A stretch of DNA of 64,000 bases, from positions 17,506-81,505 of the forward strand of contig JADBXZ010000010.1 of the NCBI GenBank assembly GCA_020403265.1, in the 5' to 3' direction. The translations under genes and the position numbers were made by a program. The notes under the pieces were generated by a model. That model had not been told where the DNA came from. It ran no database searches and saw only the letters and a program-made list of their open reading frames with translations. Source of the DNA: Bacteroidota bacterium. GTDB taxonomy: Bacteria; Bacteroidota; Bacteroidia; B-17B0; Aurantibacillaceae. How positions within the stretch are numbered: position 1 is the stretch's first letter; each line of letters begins with the position of its first letter. Shown here one piece after another: positions 18,319-29,013 of the stretch.

Positions 18319-19074
18319 CTATTTTGTAAAATCATTTAGTGCTATTAAAGTGCCAGCAGAAATGCTTAATGAAGGATGGATACCAACTTCAAATATTTTT
18401 AACGGGTCAATAATGTCAGCAAATGGGTCTTTAATTCTCTTGTTATAAATTATTTTGAATCTAATTCCTATGGGTAATACTAAATTTCCAAGCAATTTAA
18501 AGTTCGCATAATCATCCGAGTAAGGTTTCCACTTTTCAATTTCAATATAAGAACGTTTTAATTCAAAAACTGTAACTGGGATAGAGTTTTGAATCTCCCA
18601 CTAATCAATATCTGTAACGGTAATGTTATAACCTAAACTACTTCTTTGCCAATTATGATATGCACTTGAAGATTTATCATTAAGATACTTTGCAGTTGAA
18701 CTATTTTTAACTGGCAATCCATTTTGTTTGAAGATTTCAGTTAGTTCAATTAGCGAAATCGTTTTAAATGTGTTATCATCTTTTAGTACAGATACATTTT
18801 CGATTTCTGCAACGTCATTAAGGAAACGAATAACAACTAATGGTACAGTTGTTTTGTCTGATACAAATTTTAGATTTTGGTATGCTGACTGATTTGGTTC
18901 AAAAGGGCTGTCCTTTTGGCTTTCAGTTATTCCAATTAGTAAAACTAAAATTTTCGGTAGCGAATTTGAATCACCATATATCAATTGCCACATATTGCCG
19001 CTACAAAATGCAAACTTTTGGTTTTTAGTATTTGTCAGGTGTTCGTAAAGTGCGTTACTTTTGTAATAATCCAT
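18319..19074 (-). pseudogene. Restriction-locus companion gene interrupted by an in-frame TAG
   Basis: A frame begins at 19074, 2 nt after the methylase gene, and runs 157 residues to TAG at 18601-18603. Reading through, the same frame stays open for another 93 codons (WEIQNSIPVTVFELKRSY ... LSISAGTLIALNDFTK) to a TAG at 18319-18321. The downstream part has normal amino-acid composition. The intact protein would be ~250 residues. I recognise no family. It is either a nonsense-mutated gene or a 157-residue protein with a coding-like trailer; the first is more likely. Confidence 0.7.
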
Positions 19075-19076
19075 GT

Positions 19077-22000
19077 TTAAAATAAAGAGGTTTGTGTCTT
19101 TTTAGCTATATTCTTTTCGTTGAGTGTTTCTCCAAATTTTTCTTTCCAGTATGCCTCAATCATTTTCTTCTGAAGCTTAGTGTCTGAAGAAATTTCAACA
19201 GTTAGCTTTTCGATTTCTCTAACAAATTTAATTGTAGGTTTTGCTTGATATTTACCTTCTTGCAGCATTAACTTTAATTGGTCAAGATAAACGGAGAATT
19301 CAATTTTATTCCTCTGAGACTTTACACTCTTCATGCTTTGAGCTTTTTGTAAACGTGCTGAAATTAATTGTGCAGTCTGTTTGTATAGTTCTAATAAAAC
19401 TTCATCTCGCTCTTTTTTATTGGTATAACCAATCGCTTTCAGAATAGCTGAATCTAATTTAATACGACTTTTACTAATGTCATTTATATTATTTGTTTCC
19501 CCAAGTTCAAATTTTATATTTTTAGTTTCACCCAAAATTAGTTCATTATCAACTTCAAAATCTACCATAACTGGCATGTCTTCTAGTTCATAAACTTTAA
19601 TGTCCCCAGCCCCATCACCGAAGTTTGTTCGTATAATGAATTGTTGAAATAACCATGATAAAGTACTGTTTAGAAAATAATAAATGGGAAGAATATTTTT
19701 TTTCTCTTTTACATATATTGATTTTAACCCGTCTGCTTTTGGATAAACATTACCTAAATAAGATTTCCCAAAATCACTAATGATACTATTAAAAGAAATT
19801 TCAGGTGGCACTTTCTGAATAAAGCTATACCACAAACTTCTTGATGCACACGAAGGAACTTGATTAATACCTTCCTTTACACCATGTTTAAGATACTCAT
19901 ATAAAAATGGCGCATTGTTTCTAATATCTTTGTATTGTTCGTTTATTAATAAAACAGAATGTGGTAAGTTCTTTATGTCAAGTTCGTATGTTTTACTGTC
20001 TTTTGAGCTTGATAAACATTTCTCTATATAACGTTCTTCGATAAGCCAAATTTCATTGAATCCGTTTTCAACAAGTTTCAACTTTTCTTTCTTCATTTCT
20101 TTAAAAGAAGAAATACTCCCATTGTTATTTAATGAAGCTTTTAGTTTTGGCTCATCAGATTTTTGATTTAATTCCTTTACTATAAAAAAATTATCAGCAC
20201 CAGTCTTAATGCCAAATTTAACATCAACAAAAGTTTTTAATGGGACTAATTTTGAAAATCCTTTTTCAATAATATCAAAATATACTTTTGGAGCCTTTAA
20301 AAACTGAGTCCATTTTGTGAATTGATTTAATTTAGATTGTTGTAAGCAATTTATTTTGAACTGCTCATTTTCGTTTATTTTGTTTTCTTTTAAAATAATA
20401 TCCTTTAACTTATCAGTACTACCATATTCTTCAATTATTTTATAAAGTGATTGTTTAAAATAAACAAATCTAACTACATTCTCATCACGCAAGTCTTCGT
20501 CTGATTGCTTTCTTAAAATAACGATAGATGTATTTACAGATGCAGACGGGAAGAATCTTTCAACTTCACTATCTAGTATAGCAACAATTTCATAATTCCT
20601 TAAAAAATACTTTTGCATATCAATCCCATAATCGGTGTCAAGCCAAGAATTTTGTACAATGAAAGCTAAGTAACCTCTTTCTTTTAAAAATACCGATGCG
20701 TGATAAAAGAAGTAACCATAAATTGAAGTCCTTTGAGATGGTTCAAACCCACACTCAGACTTCACAATATTCATTATTTGTTCTTTCTTGAAAGTGCCAT
20801 TCATAGCTCCAATATCCTCTTGTCTTGTGTATGGTGGATTCCCAACAATAGCATCAAATTTTGGCAAAAAATTCCTTTCCTTTTTACCACTTTGACTATG
20901 CAATTCCAATTTTGTGTTTGCTGTAATTGAGAAAAAATCTCGGTTTACAATTCTAGGATAAGAGGCTTTTCTTGTATTACGAATAGCCAAATTAAGCATA
21001 GATAAGTAGGCAGGATAACCAGATAAATCATTGCCGTATATTTGGTCTAAAAGTATTTCGTGTTGAGTCTCTTTTTTACTAGCTTTACTTAGCTCACGTT
21101 TCTTTTCATAGGCTCTAACCAAAAAAGTTCCTGAACCGCAAGATGGGTCTAAAACAAAATCATTATAATGTTGAATGGCAAAGGAATTTATTAAATCAAT
21201 AACATGAGGAGGAGTAAAGTACTGCCCTAGTTTATGTCTCTCATCTTCTCGTATTAACTCCTCGAAAATTCTACCAATAATATCAAATGGAATGGCACTA
21301 AAATCATAATGCCCCTCTGTTTCTAATGTTTCTTTAATTAAATCAATTACAGATTCACAAACAAAAGGTATTTGAAAAATAATATCCGACCTTTCACCAA
21401 TTAATAATTCAAAATTCCCTGTAATCTCTTTAAACTCTGTAAAGTACTGCCAAATATGATTTTCAAGCTTAGTAGGAGTATTAATTTCAGTAGGAATTTT
21501 CATAGGATGTAACCTATGATAAAGTTGATTATCTACATAAGCTTTGTAGAATATCAATTTGGAAATGAGCATTAATAAAGAAATATGAGTAAGATTTTCA
21601 ATTTCTTCATAAGTCTGAGGGATATTCCAAAGTTGACTTTGTGTATAGTTTTGTATTTTCTTCTTGAAGTCCTTATTTGATTTATACCTTTCCCAAACTT
21701 GTTCCGTTATTGAAATGCCATAAGCTTGAATTAATTTGTTTATTTTGAAAATAAATAATTCGTCTAATGGACTGAAAGTAATTGGCTTTTTATCAAGAAT
21801 TTCAATTGCTCTTTCAATATAAAAAGTAGCAATACTTTTAAGTTTTGAAAGAATATCTTTACTTGGAGAATAATTTACTCCAAGTCTCGCAATTTCTGAT
21901 TGAGTAAAAAAGCCTTCCGTCACAGCAGCTTTTTCATAAATTTTATCACTATCAAAAAATGCGCAAGCAAGAAAATTACAATTACCAAAATATCTAATAT

Positions 22001-22250
22001 CTAGTTTCTGAGCACGGGCAACTTCTCTAAGCAAAACGGAACTATCAAAAACACTTTTCCCATCTTTTGCAGTTGGGTCTTTTAACTCAATAAAAAAAAT
22101 CGCTTTTCCACCTTTACGTTTCAAAGTTATATCTGCTCTTCCATCTTCTTGAACTGTATATGGCTCAATTCTATCTTCAAGATTTAGTTCTCTAATTACT
22201 TCTGTAAAAACCGTATTTAGTGTTCCTTGTAATTGTCTTTCTATCTTCAC
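19077..22250 (-). CDS. Eco57I-like fused restriction endonuclease and N6-adenine methyltransferase
   Basis: 1057 residues from the GTG at 22250 (MKIERQLQGTLNTVF). The longer GTG start at 22310 lies inside a terminator hairpin, so I prefer the shorter one. Near the N-terminus, DGRADITLKRKGGKAIFFIELKDP fits a PD-(D/E)xK nuclease. The methylase core follows, with FVLDPSCGSGTFLVRAYEKK (motif I) and FDAIVGNPPYTRQ (NPPY, motif IV). A TaqI-like specificity region comes next (LKTFVDVKFGIKTGADNFF ... LPIYYFLNSTLSWLFQQF). One polypeptide should therefore both methylate and cleave DNA; the target is unknown. Confidence 0.9.
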   Translation of the reverse strand: MKIERQLQGTLNTVFTEVIRELNLEDRIEPYTVQEDGRADITLKRKGGKAIFFIELKDPTAKDGKSVFDSSVLLREVARAQKLDIRYFGNCNFLACAFFDSDKIYEKAAVTEGFFTQSEIARLGVNYSPSKDILSKLKSIATFYIERAIEILDKKPITFSPLDELFIFKINKLIQAYGISITEQVWERYKSNKDFKKKIQNYTQSQLWNIPQTYEEIENLTHISLLMLISKLIFYKAYVDNQLYHRLHPMKIPTEINTPTKLENHIWQYFTEFKEITGNFELLIGERSDIIFQIPFVCESVIDLIKETLETEGHYDFSAIPFDIIGRIFEELIREDERHKLGQYFTPPHVIDLINSFAIQHYNDFVLDPSCGSGTFLVRAYEKKRELSKASKKETQHEILLDQIYGNDLSGYPAYLSMLNLAIRNTRKASYPRIVNRDFFSITANTKLELHSQSGKKERNFLPKFDAIVGNPPYTRQEDIGAMNGTFKKEQIMNIVKSECGFEPSQRTSIYGYFFYHASVFLKERGYLAFIVQNSWLDTDYGIDMQKYFLRNYEIVAILDSEVERFFPSASVNTSIVILRKQSDEDLRDENVVRFVYFKQSLYKIIEEYGSTDKLKDIILKENKINENEQFKINCLQQSKLNQFTKWTQFLKAPKVYFDIIEKGFSKLVPLKTFVDVKFGIKTGADNFFIVKELNQKSDEPKLKASLNNNGSISSFKEMKKEKLKLVENGFNEIWLIEERYIEKCLSSSKDSKTYELDIKNLPHSVLLINEQYKDIRNNAPFLYEYLKHGVKEGINQVPSCASRSLWYSFIQKVPPEISFNSIISDFGKSYLGNVYPKADGLKSIYVKEKKNILPIYYFLNSTLSWLFQQFIIRTNFGDGAGDIKVYELEDMPVMVDFEVDNELILGETKNIKFELGETNNINDISKSRIKLDSAILKAIGYTNKKERDEVLLELYKQTAQLISARLQKAQSMKSVKSQRNKIEFSVYLDQLKLMLQEGKYQAKPTIKFVREIEKLTVEISSDTKLQKKMIEAYWKEKFGETLNEKNIAKKTQTSLF

Positions 22251-22290
22251 AATTAATATTTTTTTGAAAAAATTATTATAACATTTATCT

Positions 22291-22330
22291 GTAAAAATAA
22301 GAAAATCCACCGTTTTTCGATGGATTTTCC
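22291..22330 (-). terminator. Terminator of the virus-like block
   Basis: On the minus strand, GGAAAATCCATCG, a loop, then CGGTGGATTTTC followed by TTATTTTTAC forms a long stem with a T-rich tail. It lies 75 nt beyond the end of the 22404-24251 gene and just before the restriction-methylase, separating the two transcription units. Confidence 0.75.
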
Positions 22331-22403
22331 ATGTTTAGTTGTGATTATTTTTTTGAAATATATTTCAATAATCTTACATCATTCTTCCTGATTTACTATA
22401 AAA

Positions 22404-24251
22404 TTACCTCTCAGGATAAGCCTCAAGTAACTTCCTTAAATTTTCTTTTCCAGTTGGTGTTAATTGTCCTCCAATCTCAAGCCATACATTAGGAGGGATT
22501 TCTTCACGAATAGTAGTATCAGAGCTATACATCGCATAATCCATAGCCTCAGCATAATTACCCTCATCATAAAACTTTTTAATACGCTTTAATTTTTGCC
22601 AATCAGACGGGTTTAAGTGTTTAGGTTCAGTCCAATCAGGAAACCTAGAACTGCTCTTTTTTGTTGAAAGTTCATTAGAAATGTTTGAGTTAATGTTCTT
22701 TTTTCTCACTCCTTCTAATCCATCAATTGAGCTAATTGTGGTATCGTCAAATATCCGCATTTCCCCTCCCTGATTAAATCTACCATTTTGAACCGCTAAA
22801 CCCTTTTCTGGCACTTGGATAACCACATCCACATCATGCTGGAACTCATTAGCCCCTCTAAAATTACCCTCCTTAGTGGTCTGGAAAATGTAAATAAAGG
22901 ATTTTGATGGGTAATTATGTCTTAACGTTTCAAGGTCGCCAGTAGATAAACCAAGCTTATTAACACTATCAAAAAAGATAAAGTCATAAGGCGTTAAATC
23001 GCTGGGGATTTCTTCCGCTACAAATAAGTTAGGATGCGCCACATCTTTAGCTTTTAATTTGTCCTGTAAAGTCATATCTAAACCCTCCTCTTTAGCCACA
23101 TAAAGCACGTTGCCATGATTTCTGGCTAAGTACCCAGCGAAGTCCACACAAAGAAATGATTTACCCATTTTCGGTTTACCATACACCATGACACTAAAAC
23201 CCTTTGACGGATCTCCTATCAGTTTACGATACTTGCCCACGAAACCCAACGTCTTAAATTGCACGTTTCTAAAATCCATGCTACTCATAACGCCAGGAAT
23301 TTCGTTTATAGGGCTTTCCGTTTCTTCTATTGCGTTTACTTCCTCAATCCCCTCTAATCCATTCACTTCACAAGCGCAACCCAACACACCATTCAATCCG
23401 TTTAATTCTGTTTGCTGGATGCTCAATATCTTTTGAGATTTGTTTTTAACGTATGCGTTAAGGTTAGCAAACATCGTATCTAATAACTTAGCATACTTAT
23501 CCGTCTTCGTTACTTTTTTCAGTTTAGAAGCACGTTGCATAGCATCCATTAGTAATTTAGCTTTATCCTTAACGTTGTATTTACCGTTTAAGTTAATGTA
23601 ACGTTTAATCAGGTTAACAGATGGCATAACCTTTTCTTGCATAATCAAGCCTTTAAATTCTAAAATGGTTTTCTCGCCAATCTCAACGGTTAGTGCTTTG
23701 GTCATGGCATTATACGTTTTCACAAGCTTGTCTTGCATGTACTCGATTTGTTTGGAATAAGGCGAAGATTTACGCACTTTCTTTTCTATGATAGCACGAT
23801 GTAAAGCATTGATGAAACGTAAAAAATCTTCTTTTGTTTTTTTCTTGCCATTCATGGAAATATAACGTTTCATAAAACGGATTTCTTCTGGGATGCGTTC
23901 CACAAAAGAATAATCCGTATCATCATCATGGCTCTCAGTTTGAGTAGCTTTATGTATAGGTGCTTTTCGTTGTACAGGCGTTTTTGTTTCAGCCTTTTTT
24001 TCGGGTTCAGAATGTTCCACCGGTGCAATAATAGTTTTGCCCTTAATCGGGTGTTTTTGTAAATGCTCATCCAGTTTGGCGAAATAAGCATCCATCACAC
24101 GTTTGATGGTTTCATTCTTATGGTAAGCATCCCAATTGCTATAATTCTCAGAAGATTTCTGAACGAAGTCATGCCCTTTCCAAAAGGTAACAGGCAGTTG
24201 AGAAAAGTTAATGCCTTTAACGGTGTCTTTATAATTTTCAATGGTTATCAT
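22404..24251 (-). CDS. RadA/RecA-like ATPase with duplicated N-terminal helical domain
   Basis: 615 residues. An N-terminal module (ENYKDTVKGINFSQLPVTFW ... NETIKRVMDAYF) is followed by two similar ~75-residue repeats (KRYISMNGKKKTKEDFLRFI and KRYINLNGKYNVKDKAKLLM). A linker has NGLNG and NGLEG motifs (~residues 285-305). The ATPase has Walker A GKPKMGKS (~357), Walker B YDFIFFDS, a KEG-like TTKEGNFRGANEFQHDVDVV segment and GRFNQGGEMR; these fit RadA order. Members process or translocate on DNA. In this block it is the only obvious candidate for a packaging or replication motor. It is 19 nt from the helicase gene. Confidence 0.75.
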   Translation of the reverse strand: MITIENYKDTVKGINFSQLPVTFWKGHDFVQKSSENYSNWDAYHKNETIKRVMDAYFAKLDEHLQKHPIKGKTIIAPVEHSEPEKKAETKTPVQRKAPIHKATQTESHDDDTDYSFVERIPEEIRFMKRYISMNGKKKTKEDFLRFINALHRAIIEKKVRKSSPYSKQIEYMQDKLVKTYNAMTKALTVEIGEKTILEFKGLIMQEKVMPSVNLIKRYINLNGKYNVKDKAKLLMDAMQRASKLKKVTKTDKYAKLLDTMFANLNAYVKNKSQKILSIQQTELNGLNGVLGCACEVNGLEGIEEVNAIEETESPINEIPGVMSSMDFRNVQFKTLGFVGKYRKLIGDPSKGFSVMVYGKPKMGKSFLCVDFAGYLARNHGNVLYVAKEEGLDMTLQDKLKAKDVAHPNLFVAEEIPSDLTPYDFIFFDSVNKLGLSTGDLETLRHNYPSKSFIYIFQTTKEGNFRGANEFQHDVDVVIQVPEKGLAVQNGRFNQGGEMRIFDDTTISSIDGLEGVRKKNINSNISNELSTKKSSSRFPDWTEPKHLNPSDWQKLKRIKKFYDEGNYAEAMDYAMYSSDTTIREEIPPNVWLEIGGQLTPTGKENLRKLLEAYPER

Positions 24252-24270
24252 GGGTCGTATCGTTTAATGG

Positions 24271-27200
24271 TTAAATCAATTCTAATTCAAGGATTAAGGC
24301 TTCAGCTTCTAATTCTAAAATGCGGATGCGCTCTACATCTATATCGTTATCCTCTGGCGGTAATACAATTTTCTTTCGGGTGGATATTTTGACGGTATCA
24401 CTTTTCACTAAGGATAATTGGTTCATACCAATAGCCACACTTACCCCGAATTTGTTTTGTAGAATGGTTGCAAAGGCTTCAATATTTTCTTTTGGTAAAT
24501 AGCCTGCCATTTTATCAGAAGCTTTCTCAAACATGCCCTTAGTAAGTAATGCCATTAAATCCTTATCGGTGTAAATATCCCCACCTCTGGAACGAGATAA
24601 AGGCACAATGATTCTGTATTTATCCCCAGCTTCAAAAAAAGCAATCTCATTTGATGCGTACATAGCTGAACCATTACTCATTGATTTTAATAAAGGCAAA
24701 GCTTTGATAATTGGAACGGTAATTTTGCGTTGCCCCATATCTTTAGGCTGCCATTCCTCTGGCATTAAAATCCCTTTCTTGGTTTGTCCCTCTTGCGTTG
24801 TATAGCTTACTAATTTTCCGCTCTCTGTTCCAAAAGCTTGTAAAAGGTTGCCAGTAATAATGTAACGAATCCCTCTGTCTTTGGTTTTCTGTTTGATTTC
24901 ATTATCCCATTCTATCAATAAATCCTCTTGCGACATGTCTTTGTTATCCATACTCGCTGCCATGATTTTAGAAATGCCCTCGTTAAAGCTTGCTGGCATA
25001 GCGATATACTTGTTACTACTGGCGATTGCTAAACGAACTTTAATGGCACTAGGCGCATAAGGATTTTTCTTTTTCTTGTCAATCATTACACCCAAGCTAA
25101 CCGCAAAAATGGTTTCCTGACCATTATCAAATGTGAACACAGGATAGGATAATACCCGACCTATGGTAAAGAAATTTAAAATGCGTTGTAAATATTCCTG
25201 TTTGTATTTGTAGGTTTTATGCAATTGCTCAACCGCTAATTTATGAGCAGCGTTTAATTCGGTTTCACGTTCCTTGATGGCATGTCGTTGAGCAGCTTCG
25301 CCATTGCTTTCCAAAATCTTTTTAATTTTCTTTTCGTTTGGAATATCCTTAATTAAATCCGCATACTTTTGAGCAGAGGCATTTATTTCATTTTGCAAAC
25401 GCTCAGCCATTGCATTTGTAAAATCATCTAATAAGCTGCGTTTGTTTTCCTCTGGGTATTTACCGTTTAAACTCTCCTTTAATAAATTTTCCAATTCAGT
25501 TTTTGAAAATGGTTTGCGTAAAATATTTGCTTTTACTTTTTCTAAGATGCTATCTTCTCCAAATGCACTCTCGCCACCTTTACCCATTTTAATGATACTT
25601 TCTTCAATGGTTTCTGTTTTGAGGTCTAAGGCTTCTACTTCCAAATCATACTCTCCAATTTGTTTCAAGTATTCCACATAGTCATTGTAACGCTCGGTTA
25701 TCTCCGAATAAAAATCCGCTTGCATCTGAGTAGATAACACCGCTACACGCCCAGATACTTTATGCGCTGCATCTTCTAAATGCTCATCGCTTTCGCCACC
25801 TTTGCCTTTTAATCCTAATGGGTCATTCAATAAATCGTTTACTTCCAAGTTCTCCATCAAATATTCTTTAACCACTTTGTCCCCATATTTATTTAAGAAG
25901 TCTGGCACATCTAAAATCTTGGTACTTTGTTTTTGATTAGAGGTTGTATTTGCATCCAATGATTTTAATTTCTTTTGTAACATCATCATTAAACGTTTTT
26001 CTGCTGGGATAGCGGAAATCATGTAATCATAAATCGGTTTTAAGATTTGTCCTGTGCGATTGATACGACCACGTTTTTGAACTTCGGTATTAATATCTAA
26101 CTCCGCTTGTAAAACAATCATCACACGTTGCCTCACTTCTTCTTTCGGTACTTTTTGTGTTGGGATGGCGTGAGCCGATGCGCCTGTACTTCCTGATTGA
26201 TTAATCATTAGGACGTCCGCTTCGTTATTATTGAACATTCTAAACGCATCGTTTGTGTTTAAGCGTTTACGAGTAGTTACCAATCCCTTTTGACCACTTG
26301 CATCTAACTGAACAGAAAATTTACGTCCTGTTACTTCAGCAACGATATAACCAGCTTTCTCTAATTTTTTAATGATGACATCAATCGGGCTAATGGATAT
26401 TCCTGTACTAACCGTGTTGATATTGTTTAAAATACGGTTGTATTCTATTCGGGCATCTTCGCCTAGTTCAGATAATTCAAAACGTTTAAAAATAGAATCA
26501 CCATTAATATCTTTTTCGGTATAGCGCATAATACCATCTAATCCTTTGCGTAATACTTCGGCAAAATCTGTATCAATTAAATCGCCATCCCCAACACTTA
26601 ATCCGTTCTCATTTTCTAATTGCTCAATGAAACTACCCATTGTAGAAGCAAAAGCAATCACAGGCTTTTTACCCTCTTTTAAACGCTCAATGGTTCTTTC
26701 TGCAACGGCTTCTGCTTTGATGCTAAACAACATTTGATTAATCACATTAAACACCTTTGAGAAATATGGAATGTTGTCAACTCCCGCTTGAGAAGTCCCC
26801 TCTCGTAACTCAACTTCTTTTCCCTCTGCTGCTGCAATTTTATCCAGTTCATCTACTTGCTTGTCAATGAAGTTTGTTTGGAACGCAATAATATCACGTA
26901 ATATTTGAGTAATACCATCTGCCATTCTGCGATGTTCAACTTCGTATTTATCGAGAGGTAAGTAATTTACTTCTACGCCCTCGAAAGACCGTTCACGTCT
27001 AATCATTTGCCCTTCGGCTACTAATTGACTAGCTAAGATTTCTTGCAGGGCTACACCGCCTTTTGTAATGGCTTCCACTAATTCATCACGAGTTAAGTTC
27101 GCTTCACTAATAGAAGTTTTCATCGCATAAATCGGCATGTTATCAGGACGTTTAGCAAAGGTCGCTGATAAGAATACCACACCTTTTGTATGGCTTACAA

Positions 27201-29013
27201 CACGTTGCATAAATTCTCCTGTATTACTTGAACCACTTGAGTTATGGGCTTCATCCATAATCAACAAATTACCTTTGGCGATGTGCATTAAGTAGTTTGG
27301 CTTTTCTGGTTTTTTATCGGGAGAATTAAATTGAGAATATGTACCTACCACAAAGTTGTAATTAGCTGGAATTTCATTTGTTTGAAAAATACTTTGTTGT
27401 TCAGAAGCTGCAAGAGCCTGATACATCACATTTCCATCTTCATCTTTAATATCTGTTTTAGGTTCTCTGCCATTAATGATAAAGGGTTTTAAATGTGCTG
27501 AACCAATAGCGGATAAATCACGATAGATGTCAGAAAATAAATTAGCTTTCTCGGTAATGAATATTGGTTTCATACCTTGCTTTACGCCATAACGTATCAT
27601 CGCTGCTGCAATACGACCTTTACCAATTCCTGTTTGGTCGCCAATAATCATTCCTTGTCCTCTGGCTTCAATATTGTAAATCGCCATTGCAACGGCATCA
27701 ATTTGTTCGGCTGATAACGCATGGCATAAATCTTTATGAGAGCCATAGCCTAAACGATGTCTTACAAAATTATCCATGTTACCACCAACCTCTGATTTAA
27801 TTCTGGAGAGAGCTGCATGTGTTTCAAATCCCATTGAATCTGGCACTTGTGTATTTAACACGACACAGGCGTTTGATGCTGGTGTATAAGGCATTCCTAA
27901 TTCATCGCCTAAAAAGAATTTTTCTATATCAAGAGCTTCTTGCTCTAGTGTTTTAATATCAATCATGTTTGGTTTGTTTTGTGCTGGTGTAACGTCTATC
28001 TCTGCATTATCCGTTCCGATAACTCTATCGTACAAATCCGAAAAAGAACGAATCACATTATCAATGGAGGCATTATAAATCGGTGCAACACCTTGTGGTT
28101 TATCTTTTCTGCCATCAATTAAAATCAAGCGAACTGGAAAGCCAGTCCCTTGTCTGGTGTATAATCGGTTGCCGTCAATCTGTATCACATCAACCACATT
28201 GTAATGATGATACAGATAGTTAAACAGGATGCGGTTTTTTCCTTTTTCTATTCTGCCGAGTTTGTCCCAGCGAGTATGACCGCCAATGATGATAGCTGCT
28301 TTACCATCATTTGCCATTGTATCTAAAGCACGTAAAGCCATTAAATGGTCTAGGACACGAATGGGAAACGTATTATAATCAATTGCTTTATTTAATACAC
28401 CAAAAGGAGGATTAGTTAATACAGCTTGAAAGGTTGCCTTTAAATCTATGTAAGAAAATGGAGTAGTAGCATCACGATTAAATACATTGGCATAACCCTG
28501 AGTTTGTAAATTACGATTACGAACAACATCAATTTCATTCACATACACTCGTTCTGGTTTAGCTGCTATGGTCAATAAGCCGTTTCCAGCACTTGGTTCA
28601 AATGCGTAACCTCCTGTTTGATGTAAGTGGTTTAAGCCACAATACACACCCATTAAATATCCGATTGGAGCTGGTGTAGAATATTGTTGTAATAAAATAC
28701 TTTGTGATGTTCGATGAGATAAAATCATTTGGTTATTGTACAACTCAACAATACGTTCGTATTTTTCTCTGGTCGTTCCCTTACCTTGTGCAATTTCTCT
28801 GGCAACATTTACGATAGCAAGTTCTGTTAGTTCTTTAATTTCTGTTTTGTCATCAATCTTTAACGAATAAGCGAGAGCTTCAACGCTACGTTTGTTATGC
28901 TTGTAACTTATACGCAAACTTCTTTCCATATAGGTTACAAACTCCAAAAGGTTTGGGGCTAGTATTTTTTGCCCCAAACCTAAAAGAGAATTTATATTTC
29001 GATTAACGTCCAT
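24271..29013 (-). CDS. DarB-like DNA methyltransferase-strawberry notch helicase fusion
   Basis: 1580 residues. The N6-methylase core has FEPSAGNGLLTIAA (motif I, ~residue 135) and VLTNPPFG (~200). The strawberry-notch NTPase has Walker A GDQTGIGKGR (~454), DEAH in LLIMDEAHNSSG (~586) and a helicase C-terminal block ending in QKRGRINRTGQ (~985). A long C-terminal region of ~550 residues is helical then strand-rich. The same domain pairing is found in phage P1 DarB, which is injected with DNA and protects it from type I restriction. Here it may be a virion-borne antirestriction protein or a replication helicase. Its ATG overlaps the previous stop by one base. Confidence 0.82.
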   Translation of the reverse strand: MDVNRNINSLLGLGQKILAPNLLEFVTYMERSLRISYKHNKRSVEALAYSLKIDDKTEIKELTELAIVNVAREIAQGKGTTREKYERIVELYNNQMILSHRTSQSILLQQYSTPAPIGYLMGVYCGLNHLHQTGGYAFEPSAGNGLLTIAAKPERVYVNEIDVVRNRNLQTQGYANVFNRDATTPFSYIDLKATFQAVLTNPPFGVLNKAIDYNTFPIRVLDHLMALRALDTMANDGKAAIIIGGHTRWDKLGRIEKGKNRILFNYLYHHYNVVDVIQIDGNRLYTRQGTGFPVRLILIDGRKDKPQGVAPIYNASIDNVIRSFSDLYDRVIGTDNAEIDVTPAQNKPNMIDIKTLEQEALDIEKFFLGDELGMPYTPASNACVVLNTQVPDSMGFETHAALSRIKSEVGGNMDNFVRHRLGYGSHKDLCHALSAEQIDAVAMAIYNIEARGQGMIIGDQTGIGKGRIAAAMIRYGVKQGMKPIFITEKANLFSDIYRDLSAIGSAHLKPFIINGREPKTDIKDEDGNVMYQALAASEQQSIFQTNEIPANYNFVVGTYSQFNSPDKKPEKPNYLMHIAKGNLLIMDEAHNSSGSSNTGEFMQRVVSHTKGVVFLSATFAKRPDNMPIYAMKTSISEANLTRDELVEAITKGGVALQEILASQLVAEGQMIRRERSFEGVEVNYLPLDKYEVEHRRMADGITQILRDIIAFQTNFIDKQVDELDKIAAAEGKEVELREGTSQAGVDNIPYFSKVFNVINQMLFSIKAEAVAERTIERLKEGKKPVIAFASTMGSFIEQLENENGLSVGDGDLIDTDFAEVLRKGLDGIMRYTEKDINGDSIFKRFELSELGEDARIEYNRILNNINTVSTGISISPIDVIIKKLEKAGYIVAEVTGRKFSVQLDASGQKGLVTTRKRLNTNDAFRMFNNNEADVLMINQSGSTGASAHAIPTQKVPKEEVRQRVMIVLQAELDINTEVQKRGRINRTGQILKPIYDYMISAIPAEKRLMMMLQKKLKSLDANTTSNQKQSTKILDVPDFLNKYGDKVVKEYLMENLEVNDLLNDPLGLKGKGGESDEHLEDAAHKVSGRVAVLSTQMQADFYSEITERYNDYVEYLKQIGEYDLEVEALDLKTETIEESIIKMGKGGESAFGEDSILEKVKANILRKPFSKTELENLLKESLNGKYPEENKRSLLDDFTNAMAERLQNEINASAQKYADLIKDIPNEKKIKKILESNGEAAQRHAIKERETELNAAHKLAVEQLHKTYKYKQEYLQRILNFFTIGRVLSYPVFTFDNGQETIFAVSLGVMIDKKKKNPYAPSAIKVRLAIASSNKYIAMPASFNEGISKIMAASMDNKDMSQEDLLIEWDNEIKQKTKDRGIRYIITGNLLQAFGTESGKLVSYTTQEGQTKKGILMPEEWQPKDMGQRKITVPIIKALPLLKSMSNGSAMYASNEIAFFEAGDKYRIIVPLSRSRGGDIYTDKDLMALLTKGMFEKASDKMAGYLPKENIEAFATILQNKFGVSVAIGMNQLSLVKSDTVKISTRKKIVLPPEDNDIDVERIRILELEAEALILELELI

